Below are positions 47,962 through 57,927 of a DNA stretch of 64,000 nucleotides, piece by piece. The stretch comes from Halomonas sp. LR3S48 (GTDB lineage: Bacteria; Pseudomonadota; Gammaproteobacteria; Pseudomonadales; Halomonadaceae), in NCBI RefSeq assembly GCF_025725665.1, contig NZ_CP107009.1:806001-870000 (forward strand), read 5' to 3'. The notes below the pieces were generated by a model, which was not told the origin of the DNA, did not search any database, and worked only from the letters and a program-made list of their open reading frames with translations. Within the stretch, counting starts at the first letter, position 1; every line of letters begins with the position of its first letter. The position numbers and the translations under genes were made by a program.

Positions 47962-49161
47962 ATGAACGGCAATCGCGCTCGGCTACTGTTCCTCAATGTT
48001 GGGCACGCTTACGCCCACTATTTCATGCTGATTCATCCCACGGTGGCGGTGGTGCTCGAGCGTCGCGGCCAGGGTGATTACGGTGCGCTGCTGCTGCCGG
48101 CCACGGCGGGTTTCGTTGCCTTTGCCGCCTTTACGTTGCCGGCGGGCTGGCTGGGCGACCGCTGTAGCCGACACGGCATGATGGCCGTGATGTTCCTGGG
48201 GCTCGGTATGGCGTCCCTGCTGACCGGTTTGGCAAGCGGCCCCTACCAGATGGCGGCCGGCCTGTTTCTGATGGGAAGCTTTGCAGCGATTTACCATCCT
48301 GTCGGCATCGCCCTGGTGGCGGAGAGTGGCGCGAGCGTCGGCCAAGCGCTGGGCGTCAACGGCGTATGGGGCAACATGGGCGTCGCGGCGGCGCCACTGC
48401 TGACCGGTTTGTTCATCGGCATGCTCGGCTGGCAGGCGGCCTTCCTGGTTCCCGGTGCACTGTGCCTGGCGAGCGGGGTGGCCTATCTGGCGCTGGTACC
48501 GGCCGAACGCCATCAGCGTGAGGCGGCTCCTGTGACCGCCGATCCTATGCCGACGCCAGCCTCGACGGCATTGCCCGGCAGGATCCTCGCCTACCTGGCG
48601 ATCACGGCATTGATGGGCGGACTGGTTTTCGCGGTCATGACCGTGGTGCTGCCCAAGGTCATGGAGGACGCCTTCAGCAGTGGAGTGAGTGGTTTGGTCA
48701 GCGCCGCCAGCCTGGCCTCGGTGATCTTTGCACTCGCCTCCATGGCGCAGTTGGTAACCGGCAGGGCGGTGAATCGGGTCTCGCCACGTCAGTTGATGCT
48801 GTTACTGGCGCTGGTGCAGGTACCCCTGTTCCTGCTGATGGGGCAGGCCGAGCAATGGTGGCTCGTCGTGCTGTCGCTAGGACTGATGCTGACGGTGTTC
48901 GGTATCATTCCCGTGCAGGACGCCATCGTGGCGCGTCATGCCGCGAGCGGCTGGCGGGCGCGTGTCTATGCCGTGAAGTACGTGCTGTCGCTGGGTGTCG
49001 GTGCCTTGGCCGTGCCGATCGTGGCCTGGGGCTTCGACCCGGCCAGCGGCTTCGTCCGGCTCTATCTGCTGTTGGCCGCCTGCGCTGTCGGTGTGGCGGT
49101 GGCCGCACTGCTGTTGCCAAGCCAGCGCTATCGGCAGGCGGCGCTCAACGAGAGCCGCTAG
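47962..49161 (+). CDS. MFS transporter
   Basis: 399 residues with twelve predicted helices; LPAGWLGDRCSRHGMM is the loop 2-3 motif of the superfamily, and GIIPVQDAIVARHAASGWRARVYAVKYVLS is seen in helix 10-11. It resembles fosmidomycin-resistance-like/nitrate-type MFS exporters more than sugar porters. GGAG lies before the ATG at 47962. The divergent AraC gene is its probable regulator. The substrate is unknown. Confidence 0.88.
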   Translation: MNGNRARLLFLNVGHAYAHYFMLIHPTVAVVLERRGQGDYGALLLPATAGFVAFAAFTLPAGWLGDRCSRHGMMAVMFLGLGMASLLTGLASGPYQMAAGLFLMGSFAAIYHPVGIALVAESGASVGQALGVNGVWGNMGVAAAPLLTGLFIGMLGWQAAFLVPGALCLASGVAYLALVPAERHQREAAPVTADPMPTPASTALPGRILAYLAITALMGGLVFAVMTVVLPKVMEDAFSSGVSGLVSAASLASVIFALASMAQLVTGRAVNRVSPRQLMLLLALVQVPLFLLMGQAEQWWLVVLSLGLMLTVFGIIPVQDAIVARHAASGWRARVYAVKYVLSLGVGALAVPIVAWGFDPASGFVRLYLLLAACAVGVAVAALLLPSQRYRQAALNESR

Positions 49162-49210
49162 GTAGGTTCCGCCGGCCGGCTTCCGTGCGCCGACAACGTG
49201 GAGAAACGTG

Positions 49211-50014
49211 ATGAAGCACTCATTCCAAGCGACCGGACAGTCGCTACCCGAGGAAGCCAAGGCCGCTTGCGACATCATCGCCCGCGAGCTGGGCGAGAGC
49301 GTGGTCGGCGTCTATCTGTTCGGCTCGGCACTCCGGGGCGGTTTGCGTCCCAATAGCGACGTGGACGTGCTGGCGGTCATCAGCCAGCCGCCCGACGACC
49401 CGGTGCGCCGGCGCCTGGTCGAGGCGCTGATGGCGGTCTCCGGTAGCCCTGCGAACGACGGCTCGCCCAGGCCATTGGAAGTGACGCTGCTCTGCCGAGA
49501 GTCGCTGGTGCCGTGGCGCTACCCGCCGAGAAGCGAGCTGGTCTACGGCGAATGGTTGCGGGATGAGTTCGCGCAGGGCCGCGTTCCGCCTGGGGCCACC
49601 GATCCCGACCTGGCGCTGGTGCTGGCCACCGCCAGGCAGGCGAGCCTTGCCCTGTGTGGGCCAGAGCTCGCGGAGCTGGTCGCGCCGATTCCCGAGGCGG
49701 ACCTGCGGCGGGCGATCGTCGACTCGCTGCCTGGCCTGATCGATGGCCTGCATGGCGATGAGCGCAATGTGCTGCTGACCCTGGCGCGAATGTGGATGAC
49801 CGTCGAAACGGGAGAGATCGCGCCCAAGGACGTTGCCGCTGCCTGGGCCCTGGAGCGCCTGCCCGCAGAGCTTCAGACCGAAATGGCACTGGCGCGGCAC
49901 GCTTATCTTGATGGGGACGGTAACGACTGGCCACAGCGCATGCCTCAGGTGGAAGCGCTGGCAGGCTTCCTGCGGCGGGCCATTTCTTGCGCTTCCACCG
50001 GCGTGATGGACTAG
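49211..50014 (+). CDS. AadA-like aminoglycoside nucleotidyltransferase
   Basis: 267 residues. Nucleotidyltransferase motif LFGSALRGGLRPNSDVDVL (Gly38-Ser39, Asp50, Asp52), catalytic Glu90 in PLEVTLL, and an all-helical C-terminal domain with GDERNVLLTLARMWMTVETGEIAPKDVAAAWALERLP, the hallmark of ANT(3'')-(9) enzymes that adenylylate streptomycin and spectinomycin. It lies on the chromosome with an ordinary ribosome-binding site and no attC site or integron gene is seen, so it looks like a resident gene rather than a cassette. Activity against these drugs is likely but not proven. Confidence 0.9.
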   Translation: MKHSFQATGQSLPEEAKAACDIIARELGESVVGVYLFGSALRGGLRPNSDVDVLAVISQPPDDPVRRRLVEALMAVSGSPANDGSPRPLEVTLLCRESLVPWRYPPRSELVYGEWLRDEFAQGRVPPGATDPDLALVLATARQASLALCGPELAELVAPIPEADLRRAIVDSLPGLIDGLHGDERNVLLTLARMWMTVETGEIAPKDVAAAWALERLPAELQTEMALARHAYLDGDGNDWPQRMPQVEALAGFLRRAISCASTGVMD

Positions 50015-50069
50015 TCTCTTGGCACTCTCAATGAAAGCTGAAGGCAATGAAGGATAGAGGAGTGCCGTG

Positions 50070-51077
50070 ATGAAAGTCATTACCCTGAAGAGCCCTGGTG
50101 GGCTGGACCAGTTGCAAGTCGTCGAGCGAGAGGCGCCCGGCGAGCCGGGGCCGGGCGAGATCCGCGTACGCATTCATGCCAGCTCGCTCAACTTCCACGA
50201 CTACGGCGTGGTGTCCGGCAAGATGCCGACCGAGGACGGCCGCATTCCCATGTCCGATGGGGCGGGTGTGGTCGAGGCAGTGGGCAAGGGGGTCGAGGAG
50301 TTCGTCGTGGGCGATTCGGTGGTCTCTACCTTCTTCCCCTACTGGCTGGACGGCCCGGCGCGGGTCGGCGATTTCAAGACCACGCCTGGCGACGGTGTCG
50401 ACGGCTACGCTCGTGAGCAGGTCATTCGCCCGGCTACCTGGTTCACTCATGCGCCGAAGGGGTATAGCCACGAAGAGGCTGCGACCCTGACCACCGCGGG
50501 GCTGACCGCCTGGCGCGCGCTGGTGGTGGACGGCAACCTCAAGGCCGGCGACACCATTCTCACCTTGGGTACCGGCGGGGTTTCCATCTTCGCCTTGCAG
50601 TTTGCCAAGGCAATGGGCGCACGAGTGATTTCCACCTCGTCTTCGGATGAGAAGATCGAGCGCCTGCAGCAGCTCGGCGCCGACCACACCCTCAATTACA
50701 AGGCCGAGCCGGAATGGGGTAAGCGGGTGAAGTCGCTGACCGATGGCCAGGGCGTCGACCATGTCATCGAGGTCGGCGGCCCCGGCACCCTGCCGCAATC
50801 CATCGATGCCGTGCGCATCGGCGGCCACATCTCGCTGATCGGTGTGCTGACCGGTCGCGGCGGTGAGATTCCCACGGCCAAGCTGATGGCCAAGCAGGCG
50901 CGCCTGCAGGGCTTGATCGTCGGCAGTCGCATCCACCAGCAGGAGATGGTGCGTGGCATCGAGGCCAGCGGTGTACGCCCGATCATCGACAGCCGCTTTT
51001 CTCTGGAAGATATCGCCGACGCCTTCCGCCACGAGGAAGCGGGACGCCACTTCGGCAAGATCTGCCTGTCGTTCTAG
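50070..51077 (+). CDS. Zinc-independent MDR quinone/alcohol oxidoreductase
   Basis: 335 residues. MDR fold without the structural-zinc cysteines and with no GHE motif; the substrate loop reads LNFHDYGVVSGKMP. NAD(P) site LGTGGVSIFALQFAKAMGARVISTSSSDEK. Resembles NAD(P)-dependent alcohol dehydrogenase/quinone oxidoreductase-like enzymes that handle quinones or enals. AGAGGAG lies before the ATG. Its stop overlaps the convergent XRE regulator by four bases; the two may be unrelated. Confidence 0.9.
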   Translation: MKVITLKSPGGLDQLQVVEREAPGEPGPGEIRVRIHASSLNFHDYGVVSGKMPTEDGRIPMSDGAGVVEAVGKGVEEFVVGDSVVSTFFPYWLDGPARVGDFKTTPGDGVDGYAREQVIRPATWFTHAPKGYSHEEAATLTTAGLTAWRALVVDGNLKAGDTILTLGTGGVSIFALQFAKAMGARVISTSSSDEKIERLQQLGADHTLNYKAEPEWGKRVKSLTDGQGVDHVIEVGGPGTLPQSIDAVRIGGHISLIGVLTGRGGEIPTAKLMAKQARLQGLIVGSRIHQQEMVRGIEASGVRPIIDSRFSLEDIADAFRHEEAGRHFGKICLSF

Positions 51078-51889
51078 CCGGTCGGCGCAGACGCGGCCAA
51101 CTGCTGCAGCGCCTCCTGGGTGGCCGCGTCTGCTGGGAAGAACGATTCGATGGCGAGTTCTTCCAGGGTGATGTCGAGCGGAGTGCCGAACACCGTGGTG
51201 GTGCTCAGCAGCGATAGTACGCGGCCATCCGGCATGGCCAGCTCCAGCGGCACGACGATGCCGGCATGACTCGATTTCGAGGCCAGATGAGGACGAGCCC
51301 CGGCCGGCACCGGATAGCCCTTCAGTTCTTCGCTGAGCGAGGCAAGCGCCGGGTCGGCCGTCGTGTGGGCCTGGCGGGCCAGGCGTTCGAGAATGTGGGT
51401 GCGCCATTCGCGAAAGTTGCGAATGCGCGGTGCAAGCCCCTGGGGATGCAGGGTGAGCCGCAGCACGTTGACCGGAGGCCTCAGCAGTGCGGGCTCGATG
51501 CCGCCTAGCAGCCGCTCGAGCGGACGGTTGCCCATCAGCAGGTGCCAGTGGCGATCGACGGCCAGCGCCGGGTAGGGGGCGTGGCTGGCGAGCAGCCGCT
51601 CGATAACGCCGCGGACCGTCTCGAATTCGGGCGCGTCGATAGGGCGTTCTCCGTATGCCGGGGCGAAACCGGCGGCGAGCAACAGCTGGTTGCGCTCGCG
51701 CAGAGGAACGTCCAACTGTTCCGTCAGGCGTAGCAGCATTTCCCGGCTCGGCACGGCGCGTCCGGATTCGACGAAGCTAAGGTGGCGCTGGGAGACGTCG
51801 GCCTCGGTGGCGAGCGCGAGCTGGCTCAGCCGCCGCCGCTGGCGCCACATCTTCAACAGCTGCCCGGGGGTGTGGGTGGTCGTGGTCAT
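51074..51889 (-). CDS. XRE/MmyB-like helix-turn-helix regulator
   Basis: 271 residues. N-terminal Cro-type HTH (LLKMWRQRRRLSQLALATEADVSQRHLSFVESGRAVPSREMLLRLTEQLDVPLRERN) and a MmyB-like ligand-binding domain (PYPALAVDRHWHLLMGN, LRLTLHPQGLAPRIRNFREW, PLELAMPDGRVLSLLSTTTVFGTPLDITLEELAIESFFPAD). Typically controls a neighbouring gene; the divergent DUF1330 gene 109 bases away is the likely target. Confidence 0.9.
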   Translation of the reverse strand: MTTTTHTPGQLLKMWRQRRRLSQLALATEADVSQRHLSFVESGRAVPSREMLLRLTEQLDVPLRERNQLLLAAGFAPAYGERPIDAPEFETVRGVIERLLASHAPYPALAVDRHWHLLMGNRPLERLLGGIEPALLRPPVNVLRLTLHPQGLAPRIRNFREWRTHILERLARQAHTTADPALASLSEELKGYPVPAGARPHLASKSSHAGIVVPLELAMPDGRVLSLLSTTTVFGTPLDITLEELAIESFFPADAATQEALQQLAASAPTG

Positions 51890-51998
51890 GGCTCAAGATT
51901 AGCGCCAAGCGATATGACTGGCTATTACCTCGCAGGTAATCGCCAGGCTGTGCGCGGTGGGTGAAGCTGGTGGCGAAACCCACCACAGGAGCATTGCC

Positions 51999-52319
51999 AT
52001 GACCGCCTACGCCATCGCCCGCCTTCAGGACGTCACCATGGGCCCGGAGATCGTCGAATACCTGGAGAAGATCGATGCCACCCTGGCCCCCTATGGTGGC
52101 CGCTATCTGATCCACGGCGGTACCACCGAGGTGCTGGAAGGTGGCTGGCAGGGCGACACCATCATGCTCGGCTTTCCCAACCTGGAGCAGGCCCGCGCGT
52201 GGTATCGCTCCGAGGCCTACCGGCGCATCATGCCGCTGCGTACCGCCAATGCCGTTGGCGACGTCATCCTGGTGGAAGGCGTGCCGGAAGGGCATCGGGG
52301 CGTCGATATCCTTGGTTGA
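51999..52319 (+). CDS. DUF1330 protein
   Basis: 106 residues, MTAYAIARLQDVTMGPEIVEYLEKIDATLAPYGGRYLIHGGTTEVLEG, then LGFPNLEQARAWYRSEAYRRIMPLRT. The same dimeric ferredoxin-like fold as the protein at 35175. AGGAG precedes the ATG at 51999. Its role is unknown; a divergent XRE regulator is the nearest control gene. Confidence 0.85.
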   Translation: MTAYAIARLQDVTMGPEIVEYLEKIDATLAPYGGRYLIHGGTTEVLEGGWQGDTIMLGFPNLEQARAWYRSEAYRRIMPLRTANAVGDVILVEGVPEGHRGVDILG

Positions 52320-52320
52320 G

Positions 52321-53262
52321 CTACGGCCTTGCCGATGGCGTTGCCAATGGTAGCCGCCCCGTTGCGATGTGAGCTTTCAGAAACTCGAGAAACGTCTGGG
52401 TGGCGCTTGGCAGGGTGCGCTTGGCGAGCGTCTGTATCTCGATGAAGCGTGAATCCATACCCCGGTCGCGAATGGGAATGGCGACGACACGCCGCTGCTG
52501 TACGCGGTGGCGAATCGAGATCTCGCCGGCAAGGGCCACGCCTCCTCCCAGCATGGCGAAGTTGATCAGCGCCTCGGTGTAATGGCTGCTGAAGATCGAT
52601 TCAAAGGCCAGGTTCTGGCGACTGCTGCAGATATCGAACAGCTGGCGCAGGGTGGTATCGGGCGTGGGCAGGGCCAGGTCATAGCGCTGCAGCTGCGACA
52701 TGGATACCTGGTGCTTGCCGGCCAGTTCATGACTGGGTGCCACCACCGCCATGATCGGGGCCGGCTGGCGATATTCGATCTGCACATCGGGCTCGGGCTT
52801 CAGGCTGAAAGTGAGCCCGATGTCCGCTTCCCCCTCCCTTACGCGCCGAGTCGCCTCGGCCGGCGGGCCCACCGCGAGCTGAAAGTGAATGCCTTCGTAG
52901 CGCCTGCGGAACGCCGCCACGGCGCTGGGCAGAAAATCCACTGCAAAACCCTCCGAGCTGGCTAGCCGCACCTTGCCTCGCTGCAGGCCGCGCAGTGCCT
53001 GGATCTCGCTGCCGACCCGATCCGCCTCGAGCTGCATGCGGCGGGCATGAACGGCCAGCAACTCACCGGCGGCACTCGGTACCATGCCGCGGGCGCGGCG
53101 CTCGAAAAGCAGGGTATCGAGCTCGCTCTCCAGCCGGGCGATCTGGCGACTGATGGCCGAAGGCGCCACCTTGAGTCGCTCGGAGGCTTCACTGATGGAG
53201 CCGCAGCGCACCACTTCGAAGAAATAGCGCAGGGAGGTTTCCTGCAAGGCGCGGGTATTCAT
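52321..53262 (-). CDS. LysR-type regulator of the peptide operon
   Basis: 313 residues: HTH (LRYFFEVVRCGSISEASERLKVAPSAISRQIARLESELDTLLFER) and effector domain (KVRLASSEGFAVDFLPSAVAAFRRRYEGIHFQLAVGPP). It diverges from the dipeptide-type ABC operon, with two inverted repeats in the 200-base gap, so it probably controls peptide or oligoamine uptake. No further specificity visible. Confidence 0.9.
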   Translation of the reverse strand: MNTRALQETSLRYFFEVVRCGSISEASERLKVAPSAISRQIARLESELDTLLFERRARGMVPSAAGELLAVHARRMQLEADRVGSEIQALRGLQRGKVRLASSEGFAVDFLPSAVAAFRRRYEGIHFQLAVGPPAEATRRVREGEADIGLTFSLKPEPDVQIEYRQPAPIMAVVAPSHELAGKHQVSMSQLQRYDLALPTPDTTLRQLFDICSSRQNLAFESIFSSHYTEALINFAMLGGGVALAGEISIRHRVQQRRVVAIPIRDRGMDSRFIEIQTLAKRTLPSATQTFLEFLKAHIATGRLPLATPSARP

Positions 53263-53294
53263 GGCGCTGGCTCCAAGCTAGGTGTGGGCAAGGT

Positions 53295-53330
53295 TTGCCG
53301 AAAAGGCAACGATACATTCTAAACATTGTA
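53295..53330. promoter_or_regulatory. Inverted repeats before the peptide ABC operon
   Basis: TTGCC-GAAAA-GGCAA (53295-53309) and TACA-N10-TGTA (53313-53330). The second has the T-N11-A-like shape usual for LysR boxes. Both lie in the divergent promoter between the LysR gene (starting at 53262) and the binding-protein gene (starting at 53466). Confidence 0.5.
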
Positions 53331-53465
53331 CTTGTGGCATGTCTTGCCCGGACCTAGCTTGGAGGCGAGGTGAGGCGGCACCGGCATCGCAATGCCTCCT
53401 TGGTGCGCCCGAGGCTCCTATCCGCCTCAAGCCAATAAAAAACCAATAACAACCGAGGTATGACA

Positions 53466-54986
53466 ATGCCGCTGTATCGTCCACTCCGTTACGCGATTTC
53501 CGCAGCCCTGCTGGGCGGCCTGGCGTCTCCGGCGCTGGCCGGCAAGGCCAACGACACGCTGGTCTATGCCTCCGACAGCGAGCCGGAAAACGTCAGCCCC
53601 TACCACAACAATGTGCGCGAGGGGGTGATCCTCGCCCACCTGGCCTGGGACACTCTGATCTACCGCAACCCCGCCACCCAGGAGCACGAGCCCCGGCTGG
53701 CGACTCGCTGGGAATGGGTGGATGACACCACCCTGGAGCTCGAGCTGCGCCAGGGGGTGAATTTCCACAACGGCGAGGCGTTCGACGCCGACGACGTGGC
53801 GTTCACCTTCAACTACGCCGTCTCGCCCGAGTCTCGGGTGGTGACGCGGCAGAACGTCGACTGGATCGAGCGCGTCGAGAAGCTCGACGACCATCGGGTT
53901 CGTATCCATCTCAAAGAGCCGTTTCCGGCGGCACTGGAGTATCTCTCCGGCCCCATGCCGATCTACCCCTCCGACTATTTCCAGGAAGTCGGGCTAGAGG
54001 GGTTCAGCCGCCAGCCGGTAGGCACCGGCCCCTATCGCATTACCGCCGTGCGCCCGGGAGATGGCGTCAGCCTGACCCGCTTCGAGGAGTACTTCGAGGA
54101 GAGCCCCATCGGCCAGCCGCAGATCGCCAACATCGAGTTCAAGGCGATTGCCGATGAGGACTCGCGCATGGCGCAGTTGATGTTGGGGCAGGTCGACTGG
54201 ATCTGGCGGGTGCCGGCGGATCAGGCCGAGTCTCTGCAGCAGATGCCTCAGCTCACCGTATTGGGCGACGAGACCATGCGCGTCGGCTACGTTGGGCTGG
54301 ATGCGGCGAGCCGCGAAGACTCCCCGCTGAATGACCTGCGCGTGCGCCGGGCCATCAATCATGCCCTCAACCGGGAGGGCCTGGCCAACGACCTGGTGCG
54401 GGGTGGCAGCCAACCGCTCTATGCGCCCTGTTTCCCGACCCAGTTCGGCTGCGAGACACAGGACGTCATCGAGTACGACTACGATCCCGACAAGGCGCGC
54501 GCGCTGCTGGCCGAAGCGGGTTATGCCGATGGCTTCGAGATCGATCTTCACGCCTATCGCGAACGCGACTACGCCGAGGCGATGATCGGCGACCTGCGCG
54601 CGGTGGGCATCAACGCCAACCTGAGCTTCATGACCGCGCCGGCGCTGCTCGAGCTGCAGCGCAGCGGGCGTACCGACATGGCGTTCAAGGCCTGGGGCTC
54701 GTTCTCGATCAACGACGTCTCCGCCTTCACCGGCGTCTTCTTCAACGGTGGCGTCGACGACCTGTGGCAGGACCCCCAGGTGCAGGAGTGGTTGAGCGTC
54801 GCCGACAACTCCGTCGATCCCGACGTGCGCCTGGAGCACTACCGCCGGGCCCTGGCGCGCATCTCCGAGCAGGCCTACTGGGCACCGCTGTTCTCCTACT
54901 CGAGCTACTACGCGCATACCGCCGATCTCGACTTCACCGCCTATCCCGACGAGCTGCCGCGCTTCTACGAGGCCAGTTGGAAGTAA
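53466..54986 (+). CDS. Peptide ABC transporter substrate-binding protein
   Basis: 506 residues, SBP family 5 (DppA/OppA type). A signal peptide (PLRYAISAALLGGLASPALA) is followed by the family opening TLVYASDSEPENVSPYHNN and the RQGVNFHNGEAFDADDVAFTFNYA box. It binds dipeptides, oligopeptides or similar in the periplasm. The ATG at 53466 is preferred to one six bases earlier because GAGG is then seven bases away. First gene of a seven-gene operon through to the second peptidase. Confidence 0.92.
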   Translation: MPLYRPLRYAISAALLGGLASPALAGKANDTLVYASDSEPENVSPYHNNVREGVILAHLAWDTLIYRNPATQEHEPRLATRWEWVDDTTLELELRQGVNFHNGEAFDADDVAFTFNYAVSPESRVVTRQNVDWIERVEKLDDHRVRIHLKEPFPAALEYLSGPMPIYPSDYFQEVGLEGFSRQPVGTGPYRITAVRPGDGVSLTRFEEYFEESPIGQPQIANIEFKAIADEDSRMAQLMLGQVDWIWRVPADQAESLQQMPQLTVLGDETMRVGYVGLDAASREDSPLNDLRVRRAINHALNREGLANDLVRGGSQPLYAPCFPTQFGCETQDVIEYDYDPDKARALLAEAGYADGFEIDLHAYRERDYAEAMIGDLRAVGINANLSFMTAPALLELQRSGRTDMAFKAWGSFSINDVSAFTGVFFNGGVDDLWQDPQVQEWLSVADNSVDPDVRLEHYRRALARISEQAYWAPLFSYSSYYAHTADLDFTAYPDELPRFYEASWK

Positions 54987-55054
54987 GGGCGGTGACGGTT
55001 TCCCGCCATGACCAACGGGCCGCAGTGCCGCTGCGGCCCGGGGAGTGAGACCTC

Positions 55055-55972
55055 ATGTGGCCATTCATTTTCAAGCGCACCCTGGTGGCGCTCTGCGTGG
55101 CGCTGACCATTTCGGTGCTCAGCTTCGGCTTGCTGCAGCTCTCCGGCGACCTGGCGGCATCCATCGGCGGGCCGGAGGCCACCGCCGAGCAGGTCGAACG
55201 GATCCGCGTCGAGTATGGGCTCGACCGCCCCCTGGTCGAGCAGTTCGCCACCTGGTTGTGGGGGGCGATGCAGCTCGATTTCGGGCGCTCCTACTACTAC
55301 CAGAGCTCGGTGATGGAGTTGGTCGTCGAGCGCTTGCCCGTGACCATGACGCTCGGGGTCCTGTCGTTGGCCATCGCCATCGGCGTCTCGATTCCGCTGG
55401 GCGTGGCAGCGGCCCTCAGGCGGGGTAGCTGGGTCGACCGCCTGGCGATGGCCATCGCCGTGACCGGCCAGGCGATGCCGAACTTCTGGTTCGGCCTGAC
55501 CCTGATCATTCTCTTCGCGGTCAACCTGCAGTGGCTGCCGGCGGCCGGCAGCGAAAGCTGGCAAGGCTTCGTGCTGCCGGCCATTGCCCTGGGCTACTAC
55601 GCCACTCCGGCGATGATGCGTCTGACGCGCAGCGGCATGCTCGAGGTGCTGGCGTCGGATTACGTGCGCACGGCGCGGGCCAAGGGGCTGCGTACCGGCA
55701 AGGTGGTCTTCAAGCACGCGTTGCGCAACGCGGTGATTCCGGTGGTGGCCCTGGCGGCGGTGGAGCTGGGGTTCATGCTCGGCGGCTCGGTAGTGATCGA
55801 GACGGTGTTCTCGCTGCGGGGGCTCGGGCAACTGGCCTGGAACTCCATCTCGCGCAACGACTACCCGGTGGTACAGGCAGTGGTGCTGATCATCGCGCTG
55901 TTCTACATCGTGCTGATCCTGCTGGCGGACATCCTCAATGCCGTCCTGGATCCGCGGCTACGTGCCCGCTGA
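55055..55972 (+). CDS. Peptide ABC transporter permease (DppB-like)
   Basis: 305 residues, about six helices; begins [34 protein letters not shown]. The EAA loop is [27 protein letters not shown] and the [16 protein letters not shown] motif is typical of DppB-type permeases. Pairs with the next permease to form the channel. Intergenic distance to the following gene is ten bases. Confidence 0.94.
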   Translation: MWPFIFKRTLVALCVALTISVLSFGLLQLSGDLAASIGGPEATAEQVERIRVEYGLDRPLVEQFATWLWGAMQLDFGRSYYYQSSVMELVVERLPVTMTLGVLSLAIAIGVSIPLGVAAALRRGSWVDRLAMAIAVTGQAMPNFWFGLTLIILFAVNLQWLPAAGSESWQGFVLPAIALGYYATPAMMRLTRSGMLEVLASDYVRTARAKGLRTGKVVFKHALRNAVIPVVALAAVELGFMLGGSVVIETVFSLRGLGQLAWNSISRNDYPVVQAVVLIIALFYIVLILLADILNAVLDPRLRAR

Positions 55973-55982
55973 GGAGAGCATC

Positions 55983-56882
55983 ATGAACGATTCCCTGATA
56001 TCGACGCCCGGCGCCACGACGGACGGCACATGGGCGCGCTGTTCGCGCGCCGTGCTGGGGCATCGAGGGCTGGCACTGGGTGCCGTCATCGTTGCGCTGC
56101 TGGTACTCGCCGCCTTGCTGGCGCCCTGGCTGGCCCCCCATGACCCCTATCTGCAGAACACAGCCAATCGCATGGTGCCACCGGTGTGGCACGAAGCGGG
56201 CCGTTGGGAACACCCCTTGGGGACCGACAGACTGGGGCGCGACTACCTCAGCCGCTTGATCCACGGCACCCGCATCTCGCTGTTCATCGGCCTGGTGGCC
56301 GCGCTGATCTCGGGGCTGATCGGCTCCACCCTGGGTGTGCTGGCGGGCTATTTCGGCGGCCGCGTCGATGCCGTGATCAGCTACCTGCTCACCACCCGCC
56401 TGGCCATGCCGGTGGTGCTGGTGGCGCTGGCCATGGCCTCGCTGATCGGCGGTTCCTTGATCACGGTGACCCTGCTGCTGGGGCTGCTGCTGTGGGACCG
56501 CTTCGCGGTGGTGGCGCGCTCCGCCACTCTCCAACTGCGCGACGCCGAGTACATCCAGGCGGCGCGAGCGCTGGGCTGCCCCCTGCACCACATCCTGCTG
56601 CGCGAGGTGCTGCCCAATATCGCCGCAGCACTGATCGTGGTCGCGACCCTGGAGGTGGCCAACGCCATCCTGCTCGAGGCGACCCTGTCGTTCCTGGGCA
56701 TGGGGGTGCAGCCGCCGCTGCCCTCCTGGGGGCTGATGATCGCCGAGGGCAAGTCCTACATGTTCTTCCAGCCCTGGGTAATCGCCATCCCGGGCAGTGC
56801 GCTGTTCGTGCTGGTACTGGCGATCAACCTGCTGGGCGATGGCCTGCGCGACATCAGCGCGCCGGGAGGCCGGAATGAGTGA
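55983..56882 (+). CDS. Peptide ABC transporter permease (DppC-like)
   Basis: 299 residues with an N-terminal helix and five more. DppC landmarks are [24 protein letters not shown] and [24 protein letters not shown] (EAA loop), then [28 protein letters not shown] before the ATG at 55983. Its last eight bases overlap the next gene. Confidence 0.94.
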   Translation: MNDSLISTPGATTDGTWARCSRAVLGHRGLALGAVIVALLVLAALLAPWLAPHDPYLQNTANRMVPPVWHEAGRWEHPLGTDRLGRDYLSRLIHGTRISLFIGLVAALISGLIGSTLGVLAGYFGGRVDAVISYLLTTRLAMPVVLVALAMASLIGGSLITVTLLLGLLLWDRFAVVARSATLQLRDAEYIQAARALGCPLHHILLREVLPNIAAALIVVATLEVANAILLEATLSFLGMGVQPPLPSWGLMIAEGKSYMFFQPWVIAIPGSALFVLVLAINLLGDGLRDISAPGGRNE

Positions 56883-57927
56883 GCCGAGCCTCGTTTCCCC
56901 CGCCACAGGAGAGCCCGCCATGCCACTGCTGACGGTCAAGGAGCTGCGCGTCGACCTGCCGGTCGATGCCGGGACGCTGCATGCCGTGCGCGGCATCGAC
57001 TTCCATGTCGAGCGCGGCGAGATGCTGTGCCTGGTCGGCGAATCGGGCTGCGGCAAGTCGATGACCTCGCTGGCGCTGATGGGGCTGCTGCCGCGTCGGG
57101 CGCGGGTCAGTGCTGCGAGCCTGCGCTTCGACGACATCGAGCTGTTGGGCCTGACGGAGCGTGCCCGCAGCGACCTGCGCGGCGCGCGCATGGCGATGAT
57201 CTTCCAGGAGCCGATGACCGCCCTCAACCCGGCGTATACGCTGGGCAACCAGCTCTGTGAAGCGCTGCGTCGCCATCGCCGGGTGAGCCGCCGCGAAGCC
57301 CGCGAGCGGGCCGTATATTTGCTGGAGCGGGTCGGCATCAGCGCCGCCGCCGAACGCATGGAACAGTACCCGCACCAGCTTTCGGGCGGCCTGCGCCAAC
57401 GGGTGATGATCGCCATGGCACTGATGTGCGAACCCGACCTGATCATTGCCGACGAACCGACCACGGCGCTGGATGTCACCATCCAGGCGCAGATCCTGCG
57501 GCTGCTGCGCGATCTGCAGCGCGAGTTCGGCACCGCGGTGATCTTCATCACTCACGACCTGGGGGTAGTGGCACGCATCGCCGACAGGGTGGCGGTGATG
57601 TATGCCGGCGAGGTGATCGAAACGGCGACCGCCGAGGCGCTCTTCGCGGCCCCGGGCCACCCCTACACCCAAGGGCTGTTGAACTGCATCCCGGCCCCTG
57701 GCAAGACGCCGCCGGGCAGCCGCCTGCAGGCGATACCCGGGGTAGTGCCGAGCCTGGTCGGCGCGGTCGAGGGCTGCGCCTTTCGCAATCGCTGCCCGCT
57801 GGCCGAGGCGGTATGCGAGACGCCTCCGCCGCCTACCCGCGTCGCCGCCGGGCATGTCGCACGCTGCCATTTCGCCGCGCGCCTAACCGATCCTTCCCGC
57901 CAGCCGCAGCGTGAGGTGATGCCATGA
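56875..57927 (+). CDS. Peptide ABC transporter ATPase (DppD-like)
   Basis: 350 residues. Walker [10 protein letters not shown]-loop [10 protein letters not shown], signature LSGGLRQR, Walker [13 protein letters not shown], and the C-terminal oligopeptide-type Cys-rich segment [19 protein letters not shown] that in DppD-type ATPases can bind an iron-sulfur cluster. Energises the importer together with the next ATPase. Confidence 0.94.
   Translation: MSEPSLVSPATGEPAMPLLTVKELRVDLPVDAGTLHAVRGIDFHVERGEMLCLVGESGCGKSMTSLALMGLLPRRARVSAASLRFDDIELLGLTERARSDLRGARMAMIFQEPMTALNPAYTLGNQLCEALRRHRRVSRREARERAVYLLERVGISAAAERMEQYPHQLSGGLRQRVMIAMALMCEPDLIIADEPTTALDVTIQAQILRLLRDLQREFGTAVIFITHDLGVVARIADRVAVMYAGEVIETATAEALFAAPGHPYTQGLLNCIPAPGKTPPGSRLQAIPGVVPSLVGAVEGCAFRNRCPLAEAVCETPPPPTRVAAGHVARCHFAARLTDPSRQPQREVMP

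Noticed and set aside
49211..50014. Integron gene cassette for the aadA-like gene
   Set aside because: No attC-like inverted repeats, no integrase and GC content like the neighbourhood; a normal ribosome-binding site.
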